Below, one piece after another: positions 8,479 to 17,136 of a stretch of 64,000 bases of DNA. The notes under the pieces are model-generated. The model saw only the letters and a program-made list of their open reading frames with translations, had not been told where the DNA came from and ran no database searches. The position numbers were made by a program, and so were the translations under genes. Where the stretch lies: assembly GCF_000014965.1 (NCBI RefSeq), contig NC_008554.1, forward strand, positions 980,001 to 1,044,000, in the 5' to 3' direction. This stretch comes from Syntrophobacter fumaroxidans MPOB (GTDB taxonomy: Bacteria > Desulfobacterota > Syntrophobacteria > Syntrophobacterales > Syntrophobacteraceae). How positions within the stretch are numbered: the first letter of the stretch is position 1; each line of letters begins with the position of its first letter.

Positions 8479-10482
8479 TCACTGCACCAGCAATTGCTGT
8501 CGGCGCAGGAACTTGATGCGATCGCGCAGGTGCGCCGCCCGTTCGAATTCCAGTTCCGCGGCGGCTTCTTTCATCGCCTTTTCGAGTTGGCGGATGCGTT
8601 CGTCGGGGGAGCCCGCGGGAGCACTTTCGAATTCGGCCCGGGCTTCCGATGCAAAATCCGGCGGGGCGGGGGCGTCCCGATCCCTGTAGTCGGCAAGGAT
8701 GTCGGTGATGTCCTTTTCGACCGTGCGGGGCGTGATTCCGTGGGCCAGGTTGTATTCGAGCTGGATCCTGCGTCGCCTTTCGGTCTCCTCGATCGCCCTG
8801 CGCATGGAGTCGGTGACGTGGTTCGCGTAAAGAATCACGCTGCCGTTCACGTTGCGCGCCGCTCTCCCGCAGGTCTGAATGAGCGAACGTTCCGACCGGA
8901 GAAACCCTTCGTTGTCCGCATCGAGGATCGCCACCAGGGAAACCTCGGGAATGTCCAGCCCTTCCCGAAGAAGATTGATGCCGACCAGTACGTCGTATTC
9001 CCCAAGCCTGAGGTCCCGCACCAATTCGATGCGTTCCACGGTATTGATGTCGGAATGCATGTACCGGACCCTGATATTGAGCTCCACGAGGTATTCCGTG
9101 AGATCCTCGGCCATGCGCTTGGTCAGGGTGGTCACCAGAACCCGGCGGCCGGCGGCCACCTGCCTGCGGATCTGCCCGACCAGGTCATCCACCTGGTGAT
9201 CCGCCGGTCGCACCTCGATGCGGGGGTCGACCAGGCCGGTCGGCCGGATGATCTGTTCGACCACGTGAGAACCGGCCTTCATCAGTTCGTAGGGACCCGG
9301 AGTGGCCGACACGTAGACTGCCTGTCGCAGCTTCTTTTCGAATTCATGGAAGGAGAGGGGGCGGTTGTCCAGGGCCGAAGGCAGGCGGAACCCGTAACGG
9401 ACCAGGGTCTCCTTTCGGGCGCGATCTCCCCGGTACATGCCTCGAATCTGGGGAACGGAAATGTGGCTTTCATCGATGAACAGGAGCCAATCGTCCGGGA
9501 AGTAGTCGACAAGCGTCGCGGGGGCCGATCCCGCCTTTCGTCCGTCGAGGTGCCTCGAGTAGTTCTCGATGCCGTTGCAGTAACCGAGCTCGAGCAGCAT
9601 CTCCAGATCGAGCCGCGTGCGCTCCTCCAGCCGCTGGGCCTCCACCAGTTTGCCTTCCCTGTGAAACTCCTCGAGTCGTTCGGACAGTTCGAACTGTATG
9701 GCCTTTACGGCTCTCTCCAGGTTGTCGCGGCTCGTGACATAGTGAGTCCCGGGGTAGATGTCCGCACGCTGCAGAAAACGAACGGTTTTGCCGGTCAGGG
9801 GATCGATTTCCTTGATGCTGTCAACCTCGTCGCCGAAAAACTCGATCCGCAGCGCGCGGTCTTCTTCATAGGCGGGGAAAACTTCGACCACGTCGCCTCT
9901 GGCCCGAAACGTTCCCCGATGAAAGTCGTCGTCGCTGCGTTCGTACTGGATCTCAACGAGCTTGCGCAGCACCTGTTCACGCGAAATCCGCAGGTTGGTT
10001 TTCAGCTGCAGCTGCATGTCCTGGTAGGTCTCCGGCGATCCCAGGCCGTAGATGCAGGAAACGCTGGCCACGATGATGACGTCCCTGCGTTCCAGCAGAG
10101 ACCGCGTGGCCGAATGACGCATTTTGTCGATCGTCTCGTTGATGGAGGAATCCTTGGCAATATAGGTGTCGGTCTGCGGCACGTAGGCTTCCGGCTGGTA
10201 GTAGTCATAATAGGAGACGAAATACTCGACGGCGTTGTCCGGGAAAAACGCCTTGAATTCCCCGTAGAGTTGAGCGGCCAGCGTCTTGTTCGGAGCGACC
10301 ACCAGGGAGGGTTTGCGCACTCTCTGAATGACGTGCGCCATCGTAAAGGTCTTTCCCGAACCGGTGACACCGAGCAGGGTCTGTTCCCTCACGCCCTTTT
10401 CGATGGCCGTCACGAGCCTGTCGATCGCTTCGGGTTGGTCACCGGTGGGAGGCCAGTTGCTTTGCAGAGAAAAGGATACCAT
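8479..10482 (-). CDS. uvrB: Excinuclease ABC subunit B
   Basis: UvrB, the damage-verifying helicase-like subunit of UvrABC nucleotide excision repair, 667 residues. Seen: [12 protein letters not shown] (Walker A), the beta-hairpin region [15 protein letters not shown] that inserts between DNA strands, [41 protein letters not shown] (motif VI), and a C-terminal UVR coiled-coil ([22 protein letters not shown]) that contacts UvrC. I start at the ATG at 10482 ([20 protein letters not shown]) because it fits other UvrB N termini and GGAAAGGTGG precedes it; an upstream ATG at 10554 would add 24 atypical residues. Confidence 0.97.
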   Translation of the reverse strand: MVSFSLQSNWPPTGDQPEAIDRLVTAIEKGVREQTLLGVTGSGKTFTMAHVIQRVRKPSLVVAPNKTLAAQLYGEFKAFFPDNAVEYFVSYYDYYQPEAYVPQTDTYIAKDSSINETIDKMRHSATRSLLERRDVIIVASVSCIYGLGSPETYQDMQLQLKTNLRISREQVLRKLVEIQYERSDDDFHRGTFRARGDVVEVFPAYEEDRALRIEFFGDEVDSIKEIDPLTGKTVRFLQRADIYPGTHYVTSRDNLERAVKAIQFELSERLEEFHREGKLVEAQRLEERTRLDLEMLLELGYCNGIENYSRHLDGRKAGSAPATLVDYFPDDWLLFIDESHISVPQIRGMYRGDRARKETLVRYGFRLPSALDNRPLSFHEFEKKLRQAVYVSATPGPYELMKAGSHVVEQIIRPTGLVDPRIEVRPADHQVDDLVGQIRRQVAAGRRVLVTTLTKRMAEDLTEYLVELNIRVRYMHSDINTVERIELVRDLRLGEYDVLVGINLLREGLDIPEVSLVAILDADNEGFLRSERSLIQTCGRAARNVNGSVILYANHVTDSMRRAIEETERRRRIQLEYNLAHGITPRTVEKDITDILADYRDRDAPAPPDFASEARAEFESAPAGSPDERIRQLEKAMKEAAAELEFERAAHLRDRIKFLRRQQLLVQ

Positions 10483-10710
10483 ATTCGACGAAAACCACCT
10501 TTCCTGGAAAAAGGAAGCGATAACCGGTCCCGTCCGACGGGGGGGCGCCTCCAAGTGAAACGGGATTCACCGAGCCCTCGATACCATTATAAAACATGAG
10601 CGGGATTGCGCACCGGCCAAAATGCAGAGATCGAACGCATACGTGCGAAGTGGTTCAGGCGCGGGTCAAATGAGGGAGAAATATGCCCTTATCGCTTGAA
10701 GAGCCTATCC

Positions 10711-10739
10711 TTGACACCCTTATCGCGCGCGTGTATTAT
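10711..10739 (+). promoter_or_regulatory. Strong sigma-70-type promoter
   Basis: TTGACA at 10711-10716, a 17-base spacer, and TATTAT at 10734-10739. It points toward the radical SAM gene that begins 350 bases downstream, so it drives either a long leader or a separate RNA. Confidence 0.7.
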
Positions 10740-10745
10740 TTCCAG

Positions 10746-10990
10746 GCTCAATCGGGCAAGACTTGATGGAGCTATTTCCTGCGAGGGCAGAGGGAGCTTG
10801 AGACTGCGACACACATACATGTTGCCCGGAGCCGGCGGGTGCCGAATCCGCTTCTGGAGGAAGTCCAGGGAGGGGCGGTTCGCGAAATGACGCTGACCGA
10901 TCAAGATGCGCTCCCTGGCCCGACGACACCTTCAGGCACGCATTTTTCCTGCCGGCTCGCCGGATATCATCAAATGGAACCGCGAGTTGC
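10746..10990 (+). ncRNA. Candidate structured RNA or long 5' leader
   Basis: The stretch downstream of the promoter at 10711-10739 has no convincing open frame but shows pairing potential: GGGCAA near 10757 with TTGCCC near 10821, CTGC/GCAG near 10780-10792, and CCAGGGAG near 10868 with CTCCCTGG near 10912. A short motif, ACTGCGACACACATACA, resembles part of enterobacterial 6S RNA as I remember it, but the overall match is weak. It may equally be a long leader of the radical SAM gene. Ends are approximate. Confidence 0.3.
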
Positions 10991-11095
10991 GCGGAAGACC
11001 TGCCGGACTGACCAGCGCCGAGGCATGATGAATTCTCTCGGAATATCATTTCTTCTAGGACGGCACTCCATGCTGTCATCGTCGGAGTCCTGAAC

Positions 11096-12145
11096 ATGAC
11101 CGAAAATAAGTTCCTGGTGTGGACGAAATATACTGTCCGCAGACGAGGGTGGCTGTTTGAAAACCTGGACAAACGCAGGCTGAAGAATGTGGGTCTCGCC
11201 GGTTTCAATTATTTGTTCAGGAACAAACGTCTTTCCTCATGGCCTATGGTGTTGAAGATCGATCTCTCACCGCTCTGCAATCTTCACTGCAGCGCGTGTA
11301 TCCACTCCAAGGGCAGCGATTTGCGACTCACCTCCGACCAGCGGATGGACCTGGGCCGGTTTTCCAAGATCATCGCGGAAGTTCAGAAGAGCGGCCAGAC
11401 ACTGGCCGTCTCCATGTATTATCTCGGCGAACCCTTTATTCATCCCGATGTCGACCAAATGTGCCGCATCGCTCGCGATGCGGGTCTCAATGTTCATCTC
11501 TCTTCGAACTTCAGCTTCGATTTTTCCGATGAGAGAATCGCGAGCATCGCTCGCAGCGGCCTCACGCACTTGACCGTCTGCGTGGACGGGGCTACCCAGG
11601 AGACATACGGATTGACAAGGGTCGGCGGCAGACTGCGGGTCGTTCTCGATAACCTGGAACGCCTTGGCCGGTTCAAACGGGAGAATCACCTCAGGTATCC
11701 CAACATCGAGGTTCAAATCGTAAAGTTTCCGCACAATCTTCACGAAATTCCGAAGATCCGTGAGGTGGTCGCCAAGTGCGGCGTTGACCAGGTTTCGGAG
11801 ATCATCGGGAAAGACAGCATGACCGAAACCGGTCCCGATAATGGAAGAATTTACACTCCCCTGCGTCAGAAAGGCATCCCATCCTGCTTCTGGCCTTACC
11901 TGGGAATGGTCATCAAATATAACGGCGACGTGATCCCCTGCTGCATCTATCGAAAGGGACTCCAGTACATTCCCTCGGAGCACCAGGGTGTCGTCGGCAA
12001 TGTCTTTGAGACGAGCGTCTCCGAAGTGTGGAACAACGAAGTCTATCAAGAAATCCGCAGGTTCGTTATAAACCCGGGAATAGTTGCCAGGAATCCGGTA
12101 TATAAGGACAGTTTTTGTTTCGGGTGTGAGCATATTATGAAATAG
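11096..12145 (+). CDS. Radical SAM/SPASM domain protein
   Basis: A 349-residue radical S-adenosylmethionine enzyme. The cluster motif is CNLHCSAC (C61, C65, C68), binding the SAM-coordinating [4Fe-4S] cluster. After the TIM-barrel part, the C-terminal Cys residues (VIPCCIYRKG ... CFGCEHIMK) form a SPASM-type auxiliary cluster region, and VGNVFETSVSEVWNNEVYQEIRR is the typical SPASM-adjacent block. GGAGT lies about 10 bases before the ATG. Its neighbour at 12936 is a sugar-nucleotide epimerase, so a role in surface-glycan biosynthesis is possible, but the substrate cannot be read from sequence. Confidence 0.85.
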   Translation: MTENKFLVWTKYTVRRRGWLFENLDKRRLKNVGLAGFNYLFRNKRLSSWPMVLKIDLSPLCNLHCSACIHSKGSDLRLTSDQRMDLGRFSKIIAEVQKSGQTLAVSMYYLGEPFIHPDVDQMCRIARDAGLNVHLSSNFSFDFSDERIASIARSGLTHLTVCVDGATQETYGLTRVGGRLRVVLDNLERLGRFKRENHLRYPNIEVQIVKFPHNLHEIPKIREVVAKCGVDQVSEIIGKDSMTETGPDNGRIYTPLRQKGIPSCFWPYLGMVIKYNGDVIPCCIYRKGLQYIPSEHQGVVGNVFETSVSEVWNNEVYQEIRRFVINPGIVARNPVYKDSFCFGCEHIMK

Positions 12146-12734
12146 ATCGGGAGACAACCATGCCCGATCCGGCACCGTACGGTTGCCTGTCGCCGTTGGA
12201 GGCCGAGGGGAAGCCGATTCCGGGGCGGCATCCGGGCTCCGAGCGTGTGCGACCGTGCGCGAAAGCACGTTGCATCCGCCTCACTTCTCGAACGTTACGC
12301 TTGAACGGATCGGGAGTGAGGAGGAGTGGCATTACGGGAGTTGGTGGAAGACAAAACGAGGCCATTCATCCCAGCTTCTACACCGCGATTCCAACCGGGT
12401 CCAACGGCGTTGAAATCACCTCTGGCACCAGTCACCTCCCCATGCGGAAAGAAAATGAACGATCCGTGGTCTTGGAGCGAGTCGCATTCGTAAGGAGGAT
12501 TCGGGGTCTCCGGCTCATGAGTTTCATCTCCCGCTCCGATGCGTGCGCCGGGAAGACGTCCTGCAACTGCCCGATGCGGCCCCCTTGTCCCCCCTCGTGC
12601 TTTTTTCACCGGGATGCCCGGCATGATTCCATGCACCTCCGGCGCGTCCCGGCCGCACTTCAAGTCGGGATGCTCCCGCGAGGTCGGTGGAGGAATTCGT
12701 TGACGATCAGTCCGGAGTGTGTTTGATACCGAGG
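12146..12734. other. Non-coding stretch between radical SAM gene and MITE-like element
   Basis: No gene with family resemblance, signal or convincing codon pattern was found here. An open frame at 12160-12726 on the plus strand has arginine- and proline-rich composition typical of chance frames in high-GC DNA. A GCTTGAACG fragment near 12300 may be a decayed MITE end. Confidence 0.4.
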
Positions 12735-12876
12735 TGCGTTCAAGATGACACATCGCCTGCCCGTCGGGAGGTTGACTCATGGGGATAAACCTCGCCGCCG
12801 CGGACCGATGTGCGCGTCAGACGTAGCAAGGGGAGGGCTGTATGCCCTCCCGCCCAACGCACTCATCTTGAACGCA
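12735..12876. repeat. MITE-like element, copy 2, with perfect 14-bp terminal inverted repeats
   Basis: Positions 12735-12748 (TGCGTTCAAGATGA) and 12863-12876 (TCATCTTGAACGCA) are exact reverse complements, bounding a 142-base element with no coding capacity. Inside, near the right end, is a GGGAGGGC/GCCCTCCC hairpin (about 12831-12851). A 21-base stretch covering the left end and 9 flanking bases (12726-12746) recurs exactly at 13928-13948, and a related element lies at 997-1210. Confidence 0.7.
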
Positions 12877-12935
12877 AAATTCGTTGAGGTTCGGGTTTTC
12901 GACTTGGAGCATATCGTTACGAAGGTGTTCAAAGC

Positions 12936-13883
12936 ATGAGACAGGAAGCATCACGCGTGCTGTTGGTGGGGGGGAATGGGTTCATCGGATCGCATTTGAT
13001 CGATGAACTGTTGCGCAAAGGCTATTCCGTCCGCGTTCTCGATCGAAATCCCGAGATTTTTCGCAAAGCGGTTCCCGGAGTGGAGTATGTCACGGGAAGC
13101 TTCGCGGACCTGTTCACCCTGCGCGAAGCCGTCGAGGGCTGTGACATCCTCATCCATCTCGCGCACAGCACCGTTCCGTCCACTTCGCTGAATCATCCCG
13201 AGGAAGAAGTCCTGGCCAGTGTCGGGGCATTTGTGAACATGATCAACTGCTTCAAGCACAAGGCCATTGGAAAGATCGTATACTTCTCATCCGGAGGCGC
13301 CGTCTATGGGAACCCGGAATCTCTGCCGGTGTTCGAGGAGGCCAGAGCAAAGCCGATTTCCCCTTACGGGGTGGCCAAGTTGATGATGGAGAAGTACCTG
13401 TACATGTTCAGTTATCTGTATGGGCTTGAATATATAATCGTTCGTCCATCCAATCCATTTGGTCCGCGCCAGAATTACATGGGTGAACAAGGCGTGATTC
13501 CGATTTTTTTTCGGAAGATCCTCGACGATGAGACAATTTCAATCTGGGGCGATGGGAAAGGGACCAAGGACTACCTTTATGTTGAAGATCTGGCCGGAGC
13601 GGTCGTTTCACTCATTGAATCCGGGTTTGACAAATCCATATATAACATATCCAGTGGAATTGGTAGAAGTTTGCTTAGTATAATAGACAATATCTCAAAC
13701 ATATGTGGAAAACGCCCCAACATTGAATTTGTTGCTAAACGAACACATGACGTTTCAAACATAACATTATCATTCGACAAAATCCGCAATCGAACAGGAT
13801 GGGTTCCCACGACGACATTTGAGGATGGATTGATTCAGACTTTCAAATGGATTCAAAATACAAAATCCAATATGAGCAAATAG
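12936..13883 (+). CDS. NAD-dependent epimerase/dehydratase (UDP-glucose 4-epimerase-like)
   Basis: A 315-residue extended short-chain dehydrogenase acting on nucleotide sugars. The N-terminal Rossmann motif is LLVGGNGFIGSH; the catalytic pair is YGVAK in ISPYGVAKLMMEKYL; VRPSNPFGPRQN is the typical sugar-nucleotide binding block. The final quarter (from about 13600) is noticeably AT-richer, with many A/T-ending codons and runs such as ATATATAACATA, unlike the rest of the window, which suggests horizontal acquisition or recombination. It is flanked by MITE-like sequences on both sides. Substrate not determined. Confidence 0.88.
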   Translation: MRQEASRVLLVGGNGFIGSHLIDELLRKGYSVRVLDRNPEIFRKAVPGVEYVTGSFADLFTLREAVEGCDILIHLAHSTVPSTSLNHPEEEVLASVGAFVNMINCFKHKAIGKIVYFSSGGAVYGNPESLPVFEEARAKPISPYGVAKLMMEKYLYMFSYLYGLEYIIVRPSNPFGPRQNYMGEQGVIPIFFRKILDDETISIWGDGKGTKDYLYVEDLAGAVVSLIESGFDKSIYNISSGIGRSLLSIIDNISNICGKRPNIEFVAKRTHDVSNITLSFDKIRNRTGWVPTTTFEDGLIQTFKWIQNTKSNMSK

Positions 13884-13927
13884 TTATATCTCATTGTTGA
13901 AAGTAAACGAGATAATTGGTCCCTGTA

Positions 13928-13948
13928 ATACCGAGGTGCGTTCAAGAT
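13928..13948 (+). repeat. Solo copy of MITE left end
   Basis: This 21-base stretch is identical to 12726-12746. No matching right terminal repeat was seen downstream, so it looks like a truncated copy. The rest of the 13884-14200 gap shows no gene; a TATAAT near 13964 could be a -10 box but has no good -35. Confidence 0.55.
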
Positions 13949-14200
13949 TATACAACTTTTGCTATAATGCTGGTGTAAGTGTCAAAGCGGGGCAGGGGAG
14001 GTTTTCATCTCTCCGGGCCATGTGCCCATGCTGATCTCTGCCGGTTGAATCGACGGAGTTGTAGGTGCAAGTCATTCTTGTCACATGCATTTTGGGGTGC
14101 CCCTCCGACACGGATGCTTTCGAGCGCGCGGAATCCGTGCCGGGAGGTTTGCCCTGCTGCAATATCAGAATGCCCCGTCACTGAACGACATTTCGCGGAC

Positions 14201-14746
14201 CTAATCATCAGTGGAATAGATTTTGATTGCGGCGAGGGCCGGGGCGCCGGCGGCTGCCGATCTGGTCAATTCGGCTTCGATGAAGTACGCATTGGCCTCG
14301 AAATCCAGCGTCGATGCGCATCTGCCAACCGTCCGGTTCTGGAAACCGGCGTTTGAGTTATATCTGTCGCTGTCCATTGTCAACAAAGTCGAAGTCATTC
14401 CGGACCTCAGGTTGAATCGCTTGAGCCGCACCACGACCCGCGATGCAGCGCCGTTGTCGCGGAAACGCATCGACATTCTGAGACAGTCGTCGTCGTCGGA
14501 CAGATCATCCAGGGCGACCACATTGTAGCGGATGACCACGCTGGATGGCGCGGCGGACTTTACCGTCGCGAGTGGGCCGTTGAAGGAGACCCTGCCGAGG
14601 TCCCTTTCGTCCACGGTTCCCGCGGATGCCACGGTAGTCCAGACCTGATCATCGCAAAACGCCGCCGCGGGCGACAGGAGGATCAGTGCCATAACGGCCC
14701 AAAATGGAGCCCGAAGGCTTCGGTGGCGAATCTTTCCCTTTGTCAT
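14201..14746 (-). CDS. Hypothetical exported protein
   Basis: A 181-residue secreted protein with no family I recognise. The start at 14746 (MTKGKIRHRS) is preceded by AAGGAGAAG and gives a normal signal peptide, with hydrophobic core AVMALILLSPAAAF and cleavage before CDDQ. The mature part is probably beta-rich (VVIRYNVVALDD, ASRVVVRLKRFNL) and contains a DDLSDDDDC acidic patch that might bind a cation. It reads away from terC's 3' end. The 304-base stretch between the two genes (14747-15050) shows nothing I can support. Confidence 0.65.
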   Translation of the reverse strand: MTKGKIRHRSLRAPFWAVMALILLSPAAAFCDDQVWTTVASAGTVDERDLGRVSFNGPLATVKSAAPSSVVIRYNVVALDDLSDDDDCLRMSMRFRDNGAASRVVVRLKRFNLRSGMTSTLLTMDSDRYNSNAGFQNRTVGRCASTLDFEANAYFIEAELTRSAAAGAPALAAIKIYSTDD

Positions 14747-15050
14747 GGTCTTCTCCTTGTTTTCTAATGGTCCTGATAAAACCGGCGAGCCAGGCCTCGC
14801 GAGCACGGTCTTCCGGACCATGTTCGCTTCGCCTGTGTTGTGGTTCTCATGGTGCGTTTGATGCTCCCACGGCATGCAACGCCCGCAGGGCCAAACCAGG
14901 CGAAGAAGGTCGACCGGTTGGAGCGGTCATCCACTGCGAGGACCAGCCTCATTGCAGCAGGGGCCACGTTCCGCCGGAACCGCAATAGACGCCCCGTCCA
15001 TTGTGTGGCAACGATGAAAAGGAAAAATGAGCCGACGGGCAACCCTGCTC

Positions 15051-15827
15051 TCACCACCTGCCCGATGAGGCGGCTCCAGGATCCGAAGGGGTAATCGTCG
15101 CTGGAACAACTTTGACGGGCTCCGGATCGGCCTGACGCTTTCGCCTGTCGATCAGCCATTTGCTCAATGCACACACGAAGACGACGAAAAAACCCATGGC
15201 CGCATACTCGGTCCACTTGGGCGGATTGAGCAGCCCGTGCACCCATGGGTCGGTGATCATCATTTCGCCGCCGACCTTGCCGAGCACTGCCGCGCCGACC
15301 CAGAGGATGACCGGGTAGCGGTCCATGAGCGTGGAAAGCCAGGTGCTCAGGAACACCACCATCGGGATGGAAAGGAGCAGCCCGAAGAGCAGCAGGAACA
15401 GGTTGCCGTGGCTCGCGGCGCCGACGGCGAGCATGTTGTCGATGCCCATGCTGAGATCCGCCACGATGATGATCCAGAGTGCCTGCAAGACACTGCTGCA
15501 CTCCTTGTCGTGGCATTCTTCCTTTGTGCCTTCGGTGAGCAGCTTGACGGCAATCCAGATGATCACCGCGCCGCCGATCAGCTTGACGAAAGACATGTTG
15601 AGAAGCTGTGCCACCAGAAAGGTGCAGATCACCCGGATGATGACCGCGCCGCCGGAGCCCAGGATGATTCCCATCCGGCGCTCCCGGCCGTGCAGGTTCT
15701 TCACCGCCATGGCAATGACCACGGCGTTGTCGCCGGCCAGAACGAGATCGATGAGAACGATGCTCATCACCGCCACGAGAAATTCCCAGGAAAACGCGAT
15801 TTGGCCCAGCCAACCCATGTCGATCAT
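15051..15827 (-). CDS. TerC/YjbE-family integral membrane metal transporter
   Basis: A 258-residue membrane protein of the TerC family, many members of which export manganese. The N-terminal IVLIDLVLAGDNAVVIAMAV carries the conserved Asp and DN residues within a membrane helix, and VADLSMGIDNMLAVG repeats the motif in the second half, as usual for the two-fold TerC topology. About seven hydrophobic helices are visible. GCAAGGAGGCAAC precedes the ATG. A Mn-type riboswitch, its terminator and a promoter all lie in the 230 bases upstream, which supports manganese homeostasis as the job. Confidence 0.9.
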   Translation of the reverse strand: MIDMGWLGQIAFSWEFLVAVMSIVLIDLVLAGDNAVVIAMAVKNLHGRERRMGIILGSGGAVIIRVICTFLVAQLLNMSFVKLIGGAVIIWIAVKLLTEGTKEECHDKECSSVLQALWIIIVADLSMGIDNMLAVGAASHGNLFLLLFGLLLSIPMVVFLSTWLSTLMDRYPVILWVGAAVLGKVGGEMMITDPWVHGLLNPPKWTEYAAMGFFVVFVCALSKWLIDRRKRQADPEPVKVVPATITPSDPGAASSGRW

Positions 15828-15855
15828 GTTGCCTCCTTGCGTGTTGTCGCCGGGG

Positions 15856-15905
15856 AAAAAAAAACCTTTACCCGCGGCATGATCCCCAATGCTGTGAGTA
15901 AAGGT
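15856..15905 (-). terminator. Intrinsic terminator of the terC leader (riboswitch expression platform)
   Basis: On the minus strand ACCTTTAC (15905-15898) pairs perfectly with GTAAAGGT (15871-15864) and is followed by nine T residues (15864-15856). The 5' arm of this hairpin is also the 3' strand of riboswitch helix P1, so the two structures exclude each other. Confidence 0.85.
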
Positions 15906-16012
15906 CTTGCAATTCCAAGAGGTGTTGCCTGGATCCGCTCCCGGGTGGGACTGCCACCGTCGTGACGGAATGCGGGCCGGCCGACGGGCGGCCGGTTGCT
16001 ACTCCCCTTTAC
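15898..16012 (-). promoter_or_regulatory. yybP-ykoY (manganese) riboswitch aptamer upstream of terC
   Basis: The minus-strand RNA begins GTAAAGGGGAGTAGC (16012-15998), the hallmark 5' block of the yybP-ykoY class, and closes with TTGCAAGACCTTTAC (15912-15898), the hallmark 3' block. GTAAAGG (16012-16006) pairs with CCTTTAC (15904-15898) as helix P1; a GC-rich hairpin lies between. Known members bind Mn2+. Here ligand binding would stabilise P1 and prevent the terminator, so Mn2+ should switch terC on. Confidence 0.88.
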
Positions 16013-16022
16013 GATTTCAGAG

Positions 16023-16051
16023 AAGTTAACAATTTTGAAAAACACAGTCAA
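16023..16051 (-). promoter_or_regulatory. Promoter of terC riboswitch transcript
   Basis: On the minus strand TTGACT (16051-16046), 17 bases, then TAACTT (16028-16023). The predicted start site falls just ahead of the aptamer at 16012. Confidence 0.6.
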
Positions 16052-16077
16052 CCCCGACGGGAAATTTCGAGGCAAGG

Positions 16078-16106
16078 TTGACAGGCTGGAAAATTATCTT
16101 AATAAT
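16078..16106 (+). promoter_or_regulatory. Sigma-70-type promoter, divergent from terC
   Basis: TTGACA at 16078-16083, a 17-base spacer and AATAAT at 16101-16106; an overlapping TATAAT is at 16107-16112. It points toward the universal stress gene at 16534, leaving a leader of about 420 bases. A 55-codon frame starts with ATG at 16116 almost on the predicted start site, but it lacks family resemblance. Otherwise the 16013-16533 gap shows nothing more. Confidence 0.55.
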
Positions 16107-16533
16107 TATAATAGGATGCAGAAACGCAAGCTGGTTTTCAAACTGCCGGAGCATCGGTCGACATTTGCGCATGGTCAGTATCCGGGGAACATCCGAAGCA
16201 TCCCGAATCGAAGGATCGCGGGAAGTTCCCGCTGGGTCGGTCCATCGTCATTGAAGAGCGGACCGCGGATACCTATCGTATAGATGAGAATGCGACCGCC
16301 GAACTTCCAATCTCGCCTCTTCAGTCAACGACTCCTTCTCAAGCTCGACCATCATCGATGCCGGGAGATACTGTTGGGAGCGTCTTCGAAGGGTTGGTCT
16401 CCGCCCCGGCTTCGGCGTTCTTCGCGGCCCCACAAACTCAGGCGCCGTGAATCCGGAGCTGACTCCGAAGACGATCGATGTATCTCCGGAAATATGGATC
16501 AGCGCCGTTGACCGAACACGAAAGGAGGGACTT

Positions 16534-16947
16534 ATGAAAGTGCTGGTGGCGACGGACGGATCGGAAAGAGCAATGAAGGCCGTGCGGAAATCACTCGAAA
16601 TGGCCGAAAAGGAAGGCGCCGACGTCACTTTGCTGTCGGTCGGGTATTTCCTCAGGAGTGAGGTTGAGGATGTGCCTCTCAATGTCCAGGAAGCTCTGGA
16701 TGCCGATTCCCGCACTGCTCTCGAGAAGGCCAAAGCCCTTTTTGATGAAAAGGGAATCAAGGTGACGACCGTCATGGAAAAGGGGCTTGTCCCGGCCAAT
16801 GTCATTCTGGAGGTGGCGAGGGAAGGCAGGTTCGATCACATTCTGCTGGGCAGCACGGGCAAGACGGGTCTCGAGAAATACCTCATCGGAACGACCGCGA
16901 CCAAGGTCGTCGCCAATGCCCCCTGCACGGTGACCGTGCTCAGGTAG
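16534..16947 (+). CDS. Universal stress protein (UspA family)
   Basis: A 137-residue single-domain universal stress protein. It begins MKVLVATDGSERAMKAV, the usual N-terminal strand and Asp, and ends with the ATP-binding signature GSTGKTG ... IGTTATKVVANAPCTVTVLR (G-2x-G-9x-G-S/T pattern, complete), so it probably binds ATP. AAAGGAGGGACTT precedes the chosen ATG; an in-frame ATG at 16447 has no such signal. One of three Usp genes in the window. Confidence 0.92.
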   Translation: MKVLVATDGSERAMKAVRKSLEMAEKEGADVTLLSVGYFLRSEVEDVPLNVQEALDADSRTALEKAKALFDEKGIKVTTVMEKGLVPANVILEVAREGRFDHILLGSTGKTGLEKYLIGTTATKVVANAPCTVTVLR

Positions 16948-17136
16948 CCTTCACCTTGCACTTGCAGCCGTCCATTCCCGGATGCATCCATGAGGGCCGT
17001 GGATGCCGCAGGGCCAACGGACCCTCCCTCCTATGCAGGACGGGGGGTTCTCCTTTTTGGGGCAAGATTGCCGTCTTGCCGAAAAAATCCTTCGAACGAC
17101 CGGGCAATCGAGGGACAACCCCGGCCTTACCTTCGG

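Noticed and set aside
8494-10599. A 701-residue open frame opposite uvrB
   Set aside because: Antisense shadow of a certain gene, with no domain resemblance.
12160-12726. A 188-residue frame between the radical SAM and epimerase genes
   Set aside because: No ribosome-binding site, no family motif, low-complexity Arg/Pro/Ser composition; region ends in a MITE-like element.
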